Source: Haloferax sp. Atlit-12N (lineage in GTDB: Archaea > Halobacteriota > Halobacteria > Halobacteriales > Haloferacaceae). Taken from it: DNA of 64,000 nucleotides. Below the pieces are notes generated by a model that did not search any database, had not been told where the DNA came from, and worked only from the letters and a program-made list of their open reading frames with translations. Within the stretch, counting starts at the first letter, position 1. Each line of letters begins with the position of its first letter. The stretch lies in assembly GCF_003383095.1 (NCBI RefSeq), contig NZ_PSYW01000001.1:1178001-1242000 (forward strand), written 5' to 3'. Shown here in pieces: positions 40,964 through 48,594 of this stretch. The translations under genes and the position numbers were made by a program.

Positions 40964-42813
40964 TGGACGAGAATCAGAACGAGAGAAATCAACAGTCAGA
41001 CAGCGAGGAGAGTAGCTCGTCGGTCCCCGTGACTCGACGCCAAGTCATCGGCGCGCTTGCAAGCGCTGGTGTGTTCGGCTCGATCGCGAGCGGAGCGAGT
41101 TCGAACGAGGGTGACGGAATCACCGAGATAGGAGGCGGTTCGATGGCATCAGAAATAGGAGAACTACGAATCCAGCAGTTCCAAGGAACGTTCGCAGAAC
41201 GACCAGACGCAGGCGTGGCCGACCGGGTCTACATCGTCGACGATCCAGGCCACGCCGAACACGGGGCAGTTTACTACGACGACGGCAGCTCGTGGACACT
41301 CCAAGATCGGAAGGTCGGAAAGCTAAGTGCAGAGAAGGTAGATAACACCGTCAGAGTTGCGGCATTTGATGGGGAGACAGGGGGGGAGAAAATACAGAGC
41401 GCCCTCGATGAAGCATCAACGCTTTCGGGGACGACAGAGGTGGTTGTGAGTGGTCGGGGACCAGATAGCCTGTCAAGTTCTGGAGCACTCTATTCAAGCG
41501 GATGGCGGCATAGCGGGCTAACAATCTCGGAGAACACCGTCCTGCGGCTTGTTGGTGGGGCATATCTCTTCTTGGCAGATGGGTCTGACAGTCGCTCGAT
41601 AACAAATGCCGACCACACCAATCAAACGGAGAATATCCACATTATCGGGGACGGGAGTGCACACATCGACGGAAACGCGGCTAACCAAAATCCCACCAAT
41701 TCCCCCGACCGTCTTGGGATTCAATTCGTTCGTATGTCCAATATCTCGGTGCATAATGTGGCCATCGGACCAACGCACGCATGGGCTTTAACGGGGGCGA
41801 TTGTTGACGATTTCAGTATCAGTGATATTAAATTCGCACAAGACGGGAGTACCGCAAACCAAGACGGCGTACATCTGGTTGGTGCGTGCTCGAACGGCGA
41901 CATTTACCACATCCGTGGAGTCACCCATGACGATAGCATCTCTCTCATCGCACACGACCAAGACGATGGCATGAAAGAGATTACTGGCGGCGGCAGCATC
42001 ACAGACATCAACATCGCGGACGTGAGATGCACCGGTGTTGGTGCCAAAGGCGTTGTTAACCTCGCATGCGGAGACGGAAACGACATGAATGGCATCTCTA
42101 TCGACCATATCCATGCACGTCCGGGGACGGGCGGCTCAGTGCTTCAAATCGCAGGCGGGCCGTTCATTGAGTCTCGCGATGGAGTTCTGCCAACGACGGA
42201 TGAGTTCACAGGCATCTCCGCATCGCATCTCACGCGAGCAGACGGGGACCAGTCTGACCTCGTCCGGATTGAAAATAATATTGGGGTCCTTAGTCTCAGC
42301 GACCTGTCTTACACGGGCGATGCGTTCGAGCTGGTTCGGCAATGGCAGGGCTACACCTGCGACACGCTCAAAGTTGACGGCGCGACCTTCGAGTCCGTCA
42401 ATGGGACCGGAAATATGTTCAATCTTCAAGATGAGATAATCAATCTGCATCTAAGTGGCCTCACATCACGCCAGACCGGCAGTACCAACCGTGTGTTGTT
42501 TGACGGAAGTGGGACGGGGATAATCAACAACGGGACCGTCCGTGATATAGAAGCAGAGATAGACGGAACTGTTGTCGAACTTCCCGGAACTGCGAATATC
42601 ACCTTATCGGATGTTGGCGGGGATATTAGGGGTCAAGTGGTATTCACTTCGCCATCTGGCCTAAAAGTTGATGGAGGCCTCCCGCCGATTGATGTGACCA
42701 CACTTCCAACCGTGCGAGGATCACAAGCATACCACGACGGGACAACAGGGACCGAGGGGCCTGCTCATTCCGACGGGACCGATTGGATTGACGCTACGCA
42801 AACCACTCTGTGA
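40963..42813 (+). CDS. Tat-exported right-handed beta-helix protein
   Basis: The 616-residue protein has a Tat signal peptide (VTRRQVIGALASAGVFGSIA, about residues 20-45). A short module at about 90-125 contains VYYDDGSSWTLQDRK. A long region with parallel beta-helix periodicity follows (for example ISVHNVAIGPTHAWALTGAI; IHIIGDGSAHIDGNAANQNP). There is no lipobox and no membrane anchor. The coding sequence after about 41340 is clearly more AT-rich than the first part. It may be a receptor-binding or surface-degrading spike. Confidence 0.75.
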   Translation: MDENQNERNQQSDSEESSSSVPVTRRQVIGALASAGVFGSIASGASSNEGDGITEIGGGSMASEIGELRIQQFQGTFAERPDAGVADRVYIVDDPGHAEHGAVYYDDGSSWTLQDRKVGKLSAEKVDNTVRVAAFDGETGGEKIQSALDEASTLSGTTEVVVSGRGPDSLSSSGALYSSGWRHSGLTISENTVLRLVGGAYLFLADGSDSRSITNADHTNQTENIHIIGDGSAHIDGNAANQNPTNSPDRLGIQFVRMSNISVHNVAIGPTHAWALTGAIVDDFSISDIKFAQDGSTANQDGVHLVGACSNGDIYHIRGVTHDDSISLIAHDQDDGMKEITGGGSITDINIADVRCTGVGAKGVVNLACGDGNDMNGISIDHIHARPGTGGSVLQIAGGPFIESRDGVLPTTDEFTGISASHLTRADGDQSDLVRIENNIGVLSLSDLSYTGDAFELVRQWQGYTCDTLKVDGATFESVNGTGNMFNLQDEIINLHLSGLTSRQTGSTNRVLFDGSGTGIINNGTVRDIEAEIDGTVVELPGTANITLSDVGGDIRGQVVFTSPSGLKVDGGLPPIDVTTLPTVRGSQAYHDGTTGTEGPAHSDGTDWIDATQTTL

Positions 42814-42822
42814 TATTGCTAT

Positions 42823-43719
42823 CTAGACAGCGTAGCCTAAATCCTTCAATCGCTCATTTAACTCCTCCTCGTCGACTTCAGCCATTTCCTCTGGCGGACT
42901 TCCTGTTATATCCTTCCTTGAGTTGGACTCGCAGACAAACCATGGTACACGCGTGAGCGAGTCATGGTACAGTTTTGTTGGGTGTCCGTAACTTTTCACA
43001 GGGATTGGAGAAGTCCGTTCGCCGAGTAGCTCTCCGTGATCGGAAGTTATAACCGTTCTACCATTCAATTCTGAGACTAATTCGGAGACATACTCAAGAA
43101 CTAGTTCTAAATTCTCGTTATATGCTCTCCAAAGGTCATCGTCGGAGATCCCCCTATTCGACATAATTGCCTGAAGGTTCTTCTGAGCATGTCCAAATTT
43201 TCTGCGCCCGAAATCCCCGAGGTATGGTTTGTGTGGCTGGACATAGTGTATCACAAGCCGCTTATTTGGATATCTTTCAGCGGTTTCTAATGCTTCATCT
43301 GTGACTCTTTTGGGGGATATTCCGCCTCCTTTTTCACCCAAATCATCGTTGTCAACCAAACAATTGATTTGGTGCAATTCCGTGTTGAGTTCATCCCATA
43401 GTCTAATGATCCATCCATTTGCAGTCACGTAGACTGTATCGTGAAGTCTTTCCCGCGTGAAGTTGGTCCGCAAAAATTGAGGTGTCGATGTTCCTTTTGA
43501 AGTTTTAGATTCGAGTGAACCTTCTAAGTCAATCATTTTCTGAAGGGCATCGAAACGGCAGGCATCTAGGATCACAAGGTTATCCCAATCTTCTTCAAAT
43601 ATGTTTATCCCAGTTGGATTCTCGTCACCAATAGACCAGCTATTATAACGTTTGTTTAGCGCAATTAGCCCCATTGAAGGACTCTTCAGTAAAGTTTTGG
43701 CAGCTTGAAGTGGGTTCAT
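42823..43719 (-). CDS. alkaline-phosphatase/sulfatase superfamily protein (cargo)
   Basis: The 298-residue protein from the ATG at 43719 (MNPLQAAKTLLKSPSMGLIA) has AlkP-superfamily motifs: NLVILDACRFDAL near the N-terminus, VIHYVQPHKPYLGD, and metal ligands in TVITSDHGELLGE and YGHPTKL. Such proteins cleave sulfate, phosphate or phosphoglycerol esters; haloarchaeal relatives are often linked to surface glycans. An earlier in-frame ATG at 43794 exists. Codon use is much more AT-rich than its neighbours, suggesting recent transfer. Confidence 0.72.
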   Translation of the reverse strand: MNPLQAAKTLLKSPSMGLIALNKRYNSWSIGDENPTGINIFEEDWDNLVILDACRFDALQKMIDLEGSLESKTSKGTSTPQFLRTNFTRERLHDTVYVTANGWIIRLWDELNTELHQINCLVDNDDLGEKGGGISPKRVTDEALETAERYPNKRLVIHYVQPHKPYLGDFGRRKFGHAQKNLQAIMSNRGISDDDLWRAYNENLELVLEYVSELVSELNGRTVITSDHGELLGERTSPIPVKSYGHPTKLYHDSLTRVPWFVCESNSRKDITGSPPEEMAEVDEEELNERLKDLGYAV

Positions 43720-43889
43720 TAGCAAATGTATTATAGAGAATTGATAAAAGAGTTGCCACAATAAGGGATTATTCTGTAGTCTCAATGAATCCACTTAGCG
43801 CCTGATTCACGACTGAGAACTTGAAAGAAAGAACATGATCCAGACGTTCCGGTCTAAAATTATATTTTGTCGGAGAGTTACCACATCGT
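43720..43889. promoter_or_regulatory. AT-rich intergenic region with leaderless promoter
   Basis: This 170-bp AT-rich segment separates the divergent cargo gene and the gene at 43890. AAATTATATTTT (43855-43866) is centred about 29 nt before that ATG. Nothing else is recognised. Confidence 0.5.
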
Positions 43890-44153
43890 ATGGACCGGGA
43901 GTCAATGAAGATCAGCGCGGAAACAACTTACATCCGCAGTCGAGGGAATCTGAAGCTCGGGATACGACTGCTCGGGATTGCAGCATTGATCATCGGCGCA
44001 CACAACATGATGCTGTCCGAAATCACCGGCACGCTGCTGTTTCCGTTCTACCGATCACTTATTGAGGGAGTCATCTTCGCACAAGGAGGCTTCATGCCCT
44101 TCGCAGATATCTTACTCATGGCTGTTGGAGCCGCAGTCGCGTGGTTCATATAG
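43890..44153 (+). CDS. 87-residue two-span membrane protein
   Basis: The frame starts MDRESMKISAETTYIRSRGN; helices follow at about 26-45 and 70-87 (FADILLMAVGAAVAWFI). It has its own leaderless promoter, so it is not part of the main cluster. It lies just upstream of the replication gene. Unknown role. Confidence 0.6.
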   Translation: MDRESMKISAETTYIRSRGNLKLGIRLLGIAALIIGAHNMMLSEITGTLLFPFYRSLIEGVIFAQGGFMPFADILLMAVGAAVAWFI

Positions 44154-44215
44154 CCCGCTTCACTTCCACTTCGGTTTGCGACTGTTCAAATAATCGAACC
44201 TCGAATCGGTGAGAC

Positions 44216-45220
44216 ATGATTCGTGACGCGCGAGCGCTGCGGGACAACTTTGTGCCCGCTGACCTCGAACATCGGAACGCCGAAATCGGTCACCTCTCGT
44301 CACTCCTAAAACCGATCGAAGACGGCGAAGCTGGGTCGGATATTCTGATTACCGGACCGTCTGGTGCCGGGAAAACGACGCTCGCTCGGTTCGTTGCCGG
44401 CGAGTTGGAGCGAGCATCACTCGGCGTTCGGACCGCCTACTCGAACTGCATTTCCAATTCGACGAATGCTGCGGTCCTCCACACGCTTCTCCGAGACGCC
44501 GGACTCGCTTTCGAATTCGACCGTGGGAGCACACCTATCGGCAGCTATCTCGACAAGATCCGCGACCTCGATGATCAGTTCGTCATCATCCTCGACGAAG
44601 TCGACGTCCTCGAAGACCCGTCCCTCATCGCGATGCTCTACGACATCAACAACGTCACCACGATGATGGTCTGCGTGTCTGAAGATGCGTTTCTTGCTGG
44701 CCTCGATATGCGCGTCGAGTCGCGGGCCCGGGCTGCTGCTGGCGTGAAACTCGAAAAGTATCGTGACCACGAGATTGCGGACATCATCGGTGCTCGAGTT
44801 GAGTTCGGCCTCGACCCCGGCACCGTCGACGAAACGACCATCGACCACATGGCCTCGATCGCCGCCGGTGACGCACGTCTGGCGATCACAAACCTCCGAC
44901 GCGCAGCTCAATACGCCGACGCCGAAGACCTCAGCGCACTCAGTCCGGGGCTTGTCGACGAGGTCGCCGACGAGGCCGAAGTCGAAGTTCACGAACGAAA
45001 CGTCGAACGCCTCTCCACACACAAGCGACTTCTGTACGACATCATTCGCGAGGGTGGTGAGGTCACCTCGAAGCAACTGCACGCCGCGTACGAAAAGAGG
45101 ATCAGCGAGCCGAAATCGAAGCCGACCCGACGCCGCTATCTCGGGGCGCTCGAACGCTACCGACTCGTCCAGAAACACGGAGCCACGCGCGGAACTCGGT
45201 ACCGACTGGTCGAACCCTGA
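44216..45220 (+). CDS. orc1: Orc1/Cdc6 replication initiator of the element
   Basis: The 334-residue AAA+ protein has Walker A GPSGAGKTT (47-55), Walker B in FVIILDEVDVLED (about 122-134), an Arg finger region (ESRARAAAGVKLEKYRD) and a C-terminal winged helix (about 265-334). It is shorter than typical chromosomal Orc1 (about 400), which is usual for element copies. It would bind an origin and load the replicative helicase. Iteron-like repeats lie directly downstream. Confidence 0.87.
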   Translation: MIRDARALRDNFVPADLEHRNAEIGHLSSLLKPIEDGEAGSDILITGPSGAGKTTLARFVAGELERASLGVRTAYSNCISNSTNAAVLHTLLRDAGLAFEFDRGSTPIGSYLDKIRDLDDQFVIILDEVDVLEDPSLIAMLYDINNVTTMMVCVSEDAFLAGLDMRVESRARAAAGVKLEKYRDHEIADIIGARVEFGLDPGTVDETTIDHMASIAAGDARLAITNLRRAAQYADAEDLSALSPGLVDEVADEAEVEVHERNVERLSTHKRLLYDIIREGGEVTSKQLHAAYEKRISEPKSKPTRRRYLGALERYRLVQKHGATRGTRYRLVEP

Positions 45221-45225
45221 CGCGG

Positions 45226-45357
45226 ATTCGTTCATATCGCTAATCAGCAGACAGCGCGGTTATTCGTTCATTCGCTCATTTTGCGAACTCTTGAGCTACA
45301 CCGCTTGTATCTCGTGAAAACACCCGAATAGGATGTGTGAAGCCGATTATTCGCTCA
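45226..45357 (+). other. candidate replication origin: ATTCGYTCA iterons
   Basis: Four copies of ATTCGYTCA lie at 45226-45234, 45262-45270, 45270-45278 and 45349-45357, all in the same direction, just after the Orc1 stop codon and in an AT-richer stretch. This is the usual place for haloarchaeal element origins. No standard ORB consensus is seen. Confidence 0.45.
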
Positions 45358-45371
45358 CCTCCCTCCAAATC

Positions 45372-45379
45372 GTTTATAC
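45372..45379 (+). promoter_or_regulatory. TATA box of the 45401 gene
   Basis: TTTATACC is centred about 26 nt before the ATG at 45401, predicting a leaderless transcript. Confidence 0.55.
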
Positions 45380-45400
45380 CACATCCTCATCGGCTCACGT

Positions 45401-45673
45401 ATGTCAACGACGATTGGCAGTAGCCCGAACGGAACGAGTCGAGAACTACGGTTGCTGAGCGGGTTCGTGGTCCGCATCGAGATTACATCTGACGCAGACT
45501 ACGCCGCGCGCCTCGATGTCCATCACGACGGCCGGCGATGGGTCTACGGAATCGATAGCAACGAGAAGGCGACGTTCATCGACGCGTTCGACACCGACGG
45601 TCGCGTCGACGATCCCGACGAGCCAGAGTGGATGCGCGAGGTCTTTCTGGAGTTGGAGGTCGACTGGGAATGA
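45401..45673 (+). CDS. 90-residue acidic protein, unknown
   Basis: The protein (MSTTIGSSPNGTSRELRLLS at its start) has a strand-rich centre and an acidic end (WMREVFLELEVDWE). It is expressed from its own promoter and ends just before the convergent regulator gene. No domain is recognised. Confidence 0.6.
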   Translation: MSTTIGSSPNGTSRELRLLSGFVVRIEITSDADYAARLDVHHDGRRWVYGIDSNEKATFIDAFDTDGRVDDPDEPEWMREVFLELEVDWE

Positions 45674-45675
45674 CA

Positions 45676-45954
45676 CTACGGTTCCGGCAGCTCGTCTTCG
45701 CCGACGTCGCCCGCGAGGAACTCTCTGCCGAGGTCAGTCAACTCATAGACACCTTCCTCGTTAGAAAACAGGCCAGCACGCTCCATCATCTTCATTCGAG
45801 CGTTGACGTAGTTCTGACCGTAGTCGATGTTGTATGCCACTACCTTTGCTGTCGCTCCAATATCATAGGATTCGTAGAACAACAAGATCTCGTAGTCAAC
45901 TCCGTCTTTGAACCACGAGATACGCTCAACCATTTCCTTGAGACGCAAACTCAT
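45676..45954 (-). CDS. winged-helix regulator, candidate repressor of the element
   Basis: The 92-residue protein from the ATG at 45954 (MSLRLKEMVERISWFKDGVD) has a winged helix-turn-helix layout (GATAKVVAYNIDYGQNYVNA; RMKMMERAGLFSNEEGVYEL). Length and position, facing a divergent promoter with palindromic operators, fit a viral-type master repressor. An upstream in-frame GTG near 45999 is less likely because it would lie inside the operator. Confidence 0.65.
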   Translation of the reverse strand: MSLRLKEMVERISWFKDGVDYEILLFYESYDIGATAKVVAYNIDYGQNYVNARMKMMERAGLFSNEEGVYELTDLGREFLAGDVGEDELPEP

Positions 45955-45979
45955 TACTATTCTAAAATAACAGCGTTGC

Positions 45980-46041
45980 GAAATAAGTTTTGTAGTCATG
46001 GCTACAATGAGAATGTAGCTATAGCTACAAAGTTTTATATT
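45980..46041. promoter_or_regulatory. divergent control region with two 16-bp palindromes
   Basis: TGTAGTCATGGCTACA (45991-46006) and TGTAGCTATAGCTACA (46014-46029, perfect) are inverted repeats 23 bp apart centre to centre. The first abuts the TATA-like box of the leftward regulator (about 45981-45989) and the second abuts the TATA box TTTTATATT (46033-46041) of the rightward operon. A half-site GCTACA recurs at 46143-46148. Confidence 0.7.
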
Positions 46042-46148
46042 GGATGGCTATCATTGTCGGTAGTGACGACTCTCTCCGTGGCAGACATGTCGCGGAAAAC
46101 GCCCGGGCTCCTGTTCCATCAGGACCCGAGCACGGGGCGTCAGCTACA

Positions 46149-46343
46149 ATGACGACCAAATCAGCACTCTCGCGGGCACGGAATAAATCCCGCGACACGC
46201 CCGACGAAGCGTCAACTAACTGCCCCGCGTGCGGAACGCCCATCGAGGGCTTCGCCGCGAGGGGCCCCCTTAGCCGCACGGTCGAACCGTGCGGTTGCGT
46301 CCTACCGAACGTCCGCGCGACCGACATCGCGCAGGAGAACTAA
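46149..46343 (+). CDS. 64-residue zinc-ribbon protein, first of the rightward operon
   Basis: The protein starts MTTKSALSRARNKSRDTPDE and has Cys pairs in STNCPACGTPIEG and EPCGCVL, so it probably binds one zinc. ATG 46149 is preferred to an in-frame ATG at 46044, which is too close to the TATA box. It opens the long right-arm operon. Confidence 0.55.
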   Translation: MTTKSALSRARNKSRDTPDEASTNCPACGTPIEGFAARGPLSRTVEPCGCVLPNVRATDIAQEN

Positions 46344-46347
46344 GATC

Positions 46348-46989
46348 ATGAGTTACGACTCCGACAACCTCGACCGCATCGTCAACGTCCTGCGAGACGA
46401 ACTCGACGTTGGCGACTGGAGCGTCTACACCGCCCGTCGAATTTCGAACGCCACCGGCTGCACTTCGAACGAAGTCGGCTACTGGCTTTCGCGGATCAAC
46501 GGGTCGCGCGACGACTACGAACCGCTCAGCATCGACGGGCTGGAAATTTCGAAGTGGAAAACCGGCGCATCGACGCCCGTCCGCTGGAAAGTCGAGCGCG
46601 TCCCGGATAGTACCGACGCGACGTCCGACTCCAAGATCATCGCCGACGGAGGCGTCCGCTGGCTCGATCTCTCGGAAGTCGAGCAGCAGATCGTGAAAGC
46701 GGTCATCGAGATCGAGAACGAAGTCGGAGACGATCCGTACGGCGTCGCGATAAAACACATTCTCGAAGAGCGCTACGGTCGCGAGATCAGCAACGCAACC
46801 GTCTACCCGAACCTCGACGACCTCGTCGAGATGGGCGTTATCGAGAAAGGCGAGATCGATCGCCGGACGAACGCGTATCACTCGACGCCCCTCGCACGCT
46901 CGATGGTCGCCGGCGAAGCCGAGCACATGGCCTCGCTGGCGGGGCTCGAACTCGCCGAAGCCGTCGCCGACGGTGGTGAGACCCAATGA
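46348..46989 (+). CDS. winged-helix protein with PadR-like C-terminal domain
   Basis: The 213-residue protein has an N-terminal helix-turn-helix-like part (ARRISNATGCTSNEVGYWLS) and a PadR-like winged helix (about 128-195; AIKHILEERYGREISNATVY then PNLDDLVEMGVIEKGEID). It is probably a transcription regulator of the element. Its stop overlaps the next start (ATGA). Confidence 0.75.
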   Translation: MSYDSDNLDRIVNVLRDELDVGDWSVYTARRISNATGCTSNEVGYWLSRINGSRDDYEPLSIDGLEISKWKTGASTPVRWKVERVPDSTDATSDSKIIADGGVRWLDLSEVEQQIVKAVIEIENEVGDDPYGVAIKHILEERYGREISNATVYPNLDDLVEMGVIEKGEIDRRTNAYHSTPLARSMVAGEAEHMASLAGLELAEAVADGGETQ

Positions 46990-48182
46990 GTTGCGGAATC
47001 TGTGGCTCGCCGTGTCAGGGGCGGCTCTGCAACGAGTGCGAGCTGATCCAACGCTTCGAGGACGAGCACGACTGGCTCGTCGAGGACCTCGAAGACGAAC
47101 TCGATGATGAGGACGACGTCGACCGCGGCGACGGCGTCGCGACCGACGGCGGAAACGCTGAAGCCTCGCTCGGCGCGTTCGAGACCGTCGCCGAAGCGCT
47201 CGGCATCTCGCTGGACACGCTTTACCGGCGGCTCGCGCACGAGACGCCGTCGAACCCGCGCGAGTGGGAACCGCCACTCCCCGAAGCCCAAGAGCACGCC
47301 GGTGCCGAGGAGATGCACGTCAACCTCAACATCGAGCCGACCACCGCGCAAGGAGGAGTGAGTGCAGAACTTTCCGACCGAGTCAACCAGCTCTACGTCG
47401 AGGCGACGACTGAGAACGTCATCTTCGAGGTCGCCGAAGAGTTCCAGAGCGTTTCGTTCTCGACGACGTTCACGCCCGACCAAGCCAAAGCGATCGGCTG
47501 CGCGCTGATCGCGGGCTCGAAACGAGCCGCTGACGCGAACTCCGGCGTCATCGTCCGGAAGTACAACCTCGCGGGCATCGACCGTGGCGAGGGTATCGAG
47601 ACTGACGGGAGTGGGGATGAGAACCCACTCGACGATCTCCTCGTCGACGCGCAAGAGCAGAAAGAACAGTTCAACGAAGCCCGAGAACGGTTGCAGTCGG
47701 TTCGGGAGAAACTGAAGCTGTTCGTCCAGCAGCTCCGCGACGACGGGACACTCAGCGAGGACGATGCAGAGGAGATCTACGGACTCATCTCTGACGGGAA
47801 GTACGGAGATGCCCGAGGAGCGATTTCAGAAGCGCTCTCCAAGAAGGAACTGAAATTCGATGACGATGAGAAGGACCTCTTCGCGCGGCACTTCTCTGAA
47901 TCGTGGGAGGAGCACGTCGAGGCTGTCGAACAGGTTCGGACAGCACTTCTCGACTTCTCCCGCGACCTGAACCGAGAGGACCTCGTCGATTACCTCTACG
48001 GCAAACACTCGGGGTTGAACAAAGGAGACATCCGCGCCGTCTTCGACGCGTTCGATGAAGTCGAGCGGACTGGGCTCGGCGTCAACCGGATGGCGCGCGC
48101 CCTCACATCGTACAACCGCGACCTCAACATCCAACCGACCGAGGAGGTTCTGAAGGCCATCAAAGAGGAGGCCGAAAGATGA
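46986..48182 (+). CDS. zinc finger and coiled-coil DNA-binding protein, unknown
   Basis: The 398-residue protein opens with a Cys cluster (MSCGICGSPCQGRLCNEC) and has a helix-turn-helix-like stretch (AEALGISLDTLYRRLAHETP). A coiled-coil region lies at about 215-250 and a long acidic helical C-terminus follows. It may organise replication or regulate the element. Unknown family. Its stop overlaps the next start (ATGA). Confidence 0.68.
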   Translation: MSCGICGSPCQGRLCNECELIQRFEDEHDWLVEDLEDELDDEDDVDRGDGVATDGGNAEASLGAFETVAEALGISLDTLYRRLAHETPSNPREWEPPLPEAQEHAGAEEMHVNLNIEPTTAQGGVSAELSDRVNQLYVEATTENVIFEVAEEFQSVSFSTTFTPDQAKAIGCALIAGSKRAADANSGVIVRKYNLAGIDRGEGIETDGSGDENPLDDLLVDAQEQKEQFNEARERLQSVREKLKLFVQQLRDDGTLSEDDAEEIYGLISDGKYGDARGAISEALSKKELKFDDDEKDLFARHFSESWEEHVEAVEQVRTALLDFSRDLNREDLVDYLYGKHSGLNKGDIRAVFDAFDEVERTGLGVNRMARALTSYNRDLNIQPTEEVLKAIKEEAER

Positions 48183-48409
48183 CACCCGCGATTAAGTCCC
48201 TCGCTGGCGAGACGGAAGTCCAGTTCCAGTGTGGCGTCGCTGCGCTGACCGACGAGTGCAACCACGAGCCCGAGGTCATCGAGCTCGACGAGCCGGCGTA
48301 CATCGACGCCGAAGGGATGGTCTACCTTCCTGGTCGGCCGCTCGACTGTCCCGAGTGCGGCAACCCGCACGACTTCCGCTTCAACGGCGTCGGGGTGATG
48401 TTCAGATGA
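48179..48409 (+). CDS. 76-residue zinc-ribbon protein
   Basis: The protein has Cys/His residues in QCGVAALTDECNHEPE and PLDCPECGNPHDF, so one zinc site is likely. It ends with an ATGA overlap to the next gene. Confidence 0.6.
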   Translation: MTPAIKSLAGETEVQFQCGVAALTDECNHEPEVIELDEPAYIDAEGMVYLPGRPLDCPECGNPHDFRFNGVGVMFR

Positions 48410-48594
48410 GCACCGGAAACACGGTGTCCGGCTCGTTCGACGACGACCGCAAGCAGTCGCTCGCGCTCGTCGAGGGCGACGACGTCTGCGCGGCGGTCTT
48501 CATCGGTCCCGATGCGACTGACCGCGAGGTCGCCGACCTCCTGGAAGACATCCGCGCCGAGGTCTCGCAACTCACTGGGGGTGATCTGCGATGA
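48406..48594 (+). CDS. 62-residue small acidic protein
   Basis: The protein starts MSTGNTVSGSFDDDRKQSLA and has a short beta strand (VCAAVFIGPDATDREVADLL) and an amphipathic end. No motif is visible. It overlaps both neighbours. The next gene is preceded by GGGGGTGATC. Confidence 0.55.
   Translation: MSTGNTVSGSFDDDRKQSLALVEGDDVCAAVFIGPDATDREVADLLEDIRAEVSQLTGGDLR

Noticed and set aside
30085-42813. Tailed (head-tail) provirus
   Set aside because: No terminase, portal, HK97-like capsid, protease, tape measure or tail gene is recognised. The large 33271 gene has repeats and a hydrophobic segment but lacks the long coiled-coil layout of a tape measure, and it sits among membrane proteins.
45999-46044. 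Upstream starts for the 45676 and 46149 genes
   Set aside because: The upstream in-frame starts would lie in the operator or a few bases from the TATA box. The internal ATG codons at 45954 and 46149 fit promoter positions better.
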